Shown here: positions 5,072-7,305 of the stretch, one piece after another | How positions within the stretch are numbered: the first letter of the stretch is position 1 | Layout of the letters: each line of letters opens with the position of its first letter | NCBI GenBank assembly: GCA_964638715.1 | Contig: CAZWZF010000105.1 | Span: 1-7,305, forward strand | DNA length: 7,305 bases | Direction of reading: 5' to 3' | Source of the DNA: JBAXQQ01 sp037131695 | GTDB taxonomy: Bacteria > Armatimonadota > Hebobacteria > CAIYQO01 | Made by a program: the position numbers and the translations under genes | Notes under the pieces: model-generated | Told to the model about the DNA's origin: nothing | Seen by the model: the letters and a program-made list of their open reading frames with translations, nothing else | Databases searched by the model: none

Positions 5072-6686
5072 ATTTAGCAATTTTCTTCATAGATACATCT
5101 GCCAGGCGGATATTTTCTCTGCTGCCGCCCATTTCTATTCGGATATCATAACCTTCGCGATTTGCAAAAAGCCCGTCATCAATTCGAAGTGTGTAGGTGT
5201 ATATTTTATCTGTTCCTTCATCAATCCACTGCCAGGGGGAATGATTCATGCCGCCGATAGCATCATAATAAAAGCAGAAACCGCTTTTATTTGCTTCGCG
5301 CATGCCATAAACCTTTATGGTAACTTCAACAGGGAATCCGGCTTTATTATAAAACAGAAAACCATCCGGGATATTTAAATGAATCCATGGCTGTTCATTA
5401 CGTATGGTAGAGAGAACTATTTTGTCGCCATTCTGCGTTACAGTAAATTTGCCGCCAGGCAAATCGGGTAATGGGTTGATAGCAAGGGGGTCTTTGCCGG
5501 TCGGGTCAAATCCTACCGTGTCGCCATTTAATTTGGGTGGTGTATAGCAGGGAGATTTACCTTTAGTGACTGGAGCGACACCTATCAATAATGCCAATGG
5601 GGTATTTATATCAAGGGTCGTATCGTCCTGAACCTTTACCTTCTTTACCTCGCCATCCAGTGGAACCAATTCCACCTCTGCCAAGGTATTAGCATAGGTT
5701 TTTAATGGTAATACTACCGGTTTTGTGGTTACCAGTAATGCTGTGGTTGCTATATCATTGCGAAACAGGGGAATATCTATGCCGGCATCTGAAGTTGTAT
5801 AACCGACATATTCGGCACCCTGTACTCGTTCCAGCAAATGCAATGTCTTTTCAGCATCTTTATCTGCAATCAGATTGGCATCTTCCTGCATCGGGTGAAA
5901 TAATAACGTGGGTATGTCTAATAAAAATGCTGCCGCGATAACAGATTTTGGACCGGAATCCTGACCGCCAAGCGGTAAATCTGCCCACAGTGCGGGTGCG
6001 TCTTTACTTGGCAATACCATAGCTCGCAACGATTGCATGCGCCAGTTAAAAGTCTCGGGAGCAAGTGCGAAGGTAGTAGGGTTAAGCAGTAAAACATCCG
6101 GCCAGGCAGAACCTTTTGCCTGGGATAGGTATTCATCTATCCAGCCTATATTAACATTGCCCGGTTCCGCGGCAATTGCCTGCAATTTAGGATTTACGCT
6201 ATGCAGCGCCTGGGTACCGGTACAATACATCTTTTGTACAAACTTGTGAGTAGCAAGCAGTGTTGTAGCACTGGGACGTTCCCATAACTGGTAATATGTC
6301 ACCTTTTCTTTGTAACGTTTGGCAAGTGTGGTTATATATGCATTATATGCAGGCAAGTCAGGCTTTGCGCGCTGCGCCTGTTCCGGGGTGGGATTTGTCA
6401 GGTAGGTAATTGCCCATACCGGGGTTGGGCCTAACACCAATACAACATCTACTTTTTGGTTAGTTGCCTCATTAATTGCTGCATCCAATTTGTTGAATGA
6501 CCATGTTTTTGCATTTGGCTGCAGTTGAGTCCAATCTGCCCGAATTCGTACTAATTTTACCCCATGGGTTGCGCATGCCGCCACCGCTGCCGGGTCGGCA
6601 TCTGCTGATAATCCTAATCTTACAGGAGTTGCCCACAATATGGTTGTCAATATACAACATAAAAAAAGCCACCAAAATCGTAACAT
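5070..6686 (-). CDS. Exported GH39-like (clan GH-A) barrel protein with C-terminal beta-sandwich; catalytic glutamates not evident
   Basis: This protein of 538 aa starts with a signal peptide (hydrophobic 4-18, likely cleavage after LWA near 19), so it is secreted or periplasmic. Residues 22-270 follow the beta/alpha-barrel pattern of GH39-like glycosidases: GVKLVRIRADWTQLQP (42-57), a helix, VDVVLVLGPTPVWA (79-92), YYQLWERPS (131-139), PDVLLLNP (196-203) and APALWADLPLGG (230-241). Where active enzymes have WNEP with the acid/base Glu, this protein has W135-E-R-P138. Where the nucleophile Glu of a TEFG-like strand is expected, it has WADLP. Residues 300-370 look like a beta domain, and 385-538 look like a carbohydrate-binding sandwich rich in aromatics (HSPWQWIDEG). 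It may be a binding pseudoenzyme, or its catalytic residues have shifted. AGGTGA sits 3 nt before the ATG. It lies downstream of the small secreted gene on the same strand, 131 bp away, and ends at a shared terminator. Confidence 0.72.
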   Translation of the reverse strand: MLRFWWLFLCCILTTILWATPVRLGLSADADPAAVAACATHGVKLVRIRADWTQLQPNAKTWSFNKLDAAINEATNQKVDVVLVLGPTPVWAITYLTNPTPEQAQRAKPDLPAYNAYITTLAKRYKEKVTYYQLWERPSATTLLATHKFVQKMYCTGTQALHSVNPKLQAIAAEPGNVNIGWIDEYLSQAKGSAWPDVLLLNPTTFALAPETFNWRMQSLRAMVLPSKDAPALWADLPLGGQDSGPKSVIAAAFLLDIPTLLFHPMQEDANLIADKDAEKTLHLLERVQGAEYVGYTTSDAGIDIPLFRNDIATTALLVTTKPVVLPLKTYANTLAEVELVPLDGEVKKVKVQDDTTLDINTPLALLIGVAPVTKGKSPCYTPPKLNGDTVGFDPTGKDPLAINPLPDLPGGKFTVTQNGDKIVLSTIRNEQPWIHLNIPDGFLFYNKAGFPVEVTIKVYGMREANKSGFCFYYDAIGGMNHSPWQWIDEGTDKIYTYTLRIDDGLFANREGYDIRIEMGGSRENIRLADVSMKKIAK

Positions 6687-6728
6687 CTATCACCTTTATA
6701 CCGTTTTTTATAATACAAACTTTACCAC

Positions 6729-6781
6729 AAAAGGCACGGTAAATAAGAATTATAATTAATAAATCCTATACCGCACCTTTT
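6729..6781 (-). promoter_or_regulatory. Imperfect inverted repeat between the two secreted-protein genes
   Basis: The arms AAAAGGCACGGTA (6729-6741) and TACCGCACCTTTT (6769-6781) pair at 11 of 13 positions, with a CA/CA internal bulge, around a very AT-rich 27-bp centre. It could be a second, weak terminator for the small gene or an operator for the larger gene, whose -35/-10 boxes I could not place with confidence. Confidence 0.35.
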
Positions 6782-6801
6782 ATGATTAAACAAATTGAAC
6801 G

Positions 6802-6827
6802 CGAAAAGTAACAGATATTACTTTTCG
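6802..6827 (-). terminator. Perfect hairpin over the stop codon of the small secreted gene
   Basis: CGAAAAGTAA (6802-6811) and TTACTTTTCG (6818-6827) form a perfect 10-bp stem with a 6-nt loop. The TAA of the gene is part of the stem. What follows on the minus strand (CGTTCAATTTGTTTAATC) is T-rich but has no long T-run. It may act as a partial terminator or as a barrier protecting the upstream message. Confidence 0.5.
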
Positions 6828-7039
6828 ACTAATTCACGAGCCTCTTCAGTACTAATCCATTTATTGTTTTCAACAAAATACTGCCACCGAAGGTAGCCAG
6901 GCATGGATAAAAACCTTGTTTGCAGGGTGAACGCTGTCATTCCCCGAGTGCTTGGAATAGTCTGAGCCGTTGCCGGCTGAACAAGACTGAATAGACCCAG
7001 AATTGTTAGAATAGTTATAATGATAAATTTTTTCATCAT
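6818..7039 (-). CDS. Small secreted protein, 73 aa, unknown function
   Basis: This is a short exported protein I cannot place in a family. Residues 1-25 are a clear signal peptide: MMKK, a hydrophobic run FIIITILTILGLFSLV, then PATA before Q26 as the cleavage site. The mature part is about 48 aa and contains no cysteine. It holds an aromatic patch, FLSMPGYLRWQYFVENNKW, and a final acidic helix, STEEARELVEK. AGGAG (7044-7048) lies 4 nt before the ATG at 7039 and 7 nt before a second ATG at 7036, so either may be used. An extension to GTG 7063 is open but would include the ribosome site within the gene. It has its own promoter (7121-7149). It is followed after 131 bp by the exported barrel protein, so the two may be expressed together. 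Confidence 0.75.
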   Translation of the reverse strand: MMKKFIIITILTILGLFSLVQPATAQTIPSTRGMTAFTLQTRFLSMPGYLRWQYFVENNKWISTEEARELVEK

Positions 7040-7099
7040 TGTACTCCTTTTGCCTGGAATCACATATCAGATTAGGGTATTCCCGTAACTCAAAGTATA

Positions 7100-7123
7100 T
7101 ATAAATTCCATTAACTATTTATA
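7100..7123. promoter_or_regulatory. Inverted repeat over the promoter start, possible operator
   Basis: TATAAAT (7100-7106) and ATTTATA (7117-7123) are perfect 7-bp arms 10 bp apart. They overlap the -10 box and the expected transcription start (about 7114) of the small secreted gene, a typical position for a repressor site. AT-rich repeats arise easily by chance, so the call is tentative. Confidence 0.3.
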
Positions 7124-7149
7124 GTAGCACTATTATCGTAAAAAGTCAA
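7121..7149 (-). promoter_or_regulatory. Promoter of the small secreted gene
   Basis: On the minus strand, TTGACT (7144-7149), a 17-bp spacer and TACTAT (7121-7126) form a housekeeping-type promoter. TGC just before the -10 gives an extended -10 element that offsets its 4-of-6 match. The leader would be about 75 nt. Confidence 0.55.
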
Positions 7150-7256
7150 ATAATTTATATTTTTATTTACAAATATTATCGAAGAAAAATAAACATAAGA
7201 TTTAATTAAATATATCAAAAAACCTTCTTTCTAAAGTATAGATTGACACCTTAAAA

Positions 7257-7295
7257 GCCCCTCCCCTCAATCCCCTCCCCGGCTGGAGAGGGGAA
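7257..7295. repeat. C-rich/G-rich hairpin repeat at the right edge
   Basis: GCCCCTCCCCTC is followed by TCCCCTC (7271-7277), which pairs with GAGGGGA (7288-7294) across a 10-nt loop. CCCCTC occurs three times at 7258-7277. It shares the CCCCTCC/GGAGGGG flavour of the repeats at 1-127 but not their sequence, so it appears to be a different dispersed element. No gene is apparent between it and the promoter at 7144-7149. Confidence 0.6.
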
Positions 7296-7305
7296 GAACA
7301 ACTAT

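Noticed and set aside
5061..5378. 105-codon plus-strand frame, also 5705-5941, 6037-6249 and 6497-6742
   Set aside because: They lie opposite the barrel protein (the last also extends into the spacer), start without a good ribosome site, and show no family features.
7040..7114. Riboswitch in the leader of the small secreted gene
   Set aside because: The roughly 75-nt leader has only a 3-bp GGG/CCC hairpin and no recognisable aptamer core.

Overview
The window is a stretch of bacterial chromosome. Its one housekeeping gene is a full-length mutS (left 40%), followed by an AT-rich accessory region of small, orphan, damaged and secreted-protein genes. The phylum cannot be fixed from the sequence. 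The genes use ordinary -35/-10 promoters, AGGAG-type ribosome binding sites and hairpin terminators. The intergenic spaces carry GC-rich palindromic repeats and 7-bp tandem repeats. An environmental, little-studied lineage (for example Armatimonadota-like or Chloroflexota-like) is a weak guess only.

Layout: 1-127 holds two copies, in opposite orientation, of a palindromic CCCCTCCTTG/CAAGGAGGGG repeat. A promoter at 221-249 drives mutS, whose true start is probably TTG 272 rather than ATG 248. After mutS comes a 226-bp spacer with two different 7-bp tandem repeats. Then, on the minus strand, lies an unrecognised 193-codon gene (3132-3713). Its 5' end and leader are tandemly duplicated, leaving a 34-codon stub (3691-3795) behind a good promoter (3855-3884). 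On the plus strand follow a DUF3494 (ice-binding-like) gene that has lost its signal peptide and first strands (4023-4619) and a small coiled-coil protein of the Sll1863-like stress-response type (4729-5019). The latter ends in a strong terminator shared with a convergent gene.

The right third is a minus-strand pair of exported proteins. The upstream one is a 73-aa protein with a signal peptide (6818-7039), with its own promoter at 7121-7149 and a hairpin over its stop codon. The downstream one is a 538-aa protein (5070-6686) with a clan GH-A (GH39-like) barrel and a C-terminal beta-sandwich. Its barrel lacks recognisable catalytic glutamates, so it may bind rather than cut carbohydrate. The window ends in another C-rich/G-rich hairpin repeat.

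I see no CRISPR array, transposase, tRNA, rRNA or recognisable defence system. The least explained items are the duplicated-leader orphan gene, the possible pseudo-glycosidase with its small secreted neighbour, and the 5'-deleted DUF3494 gene.
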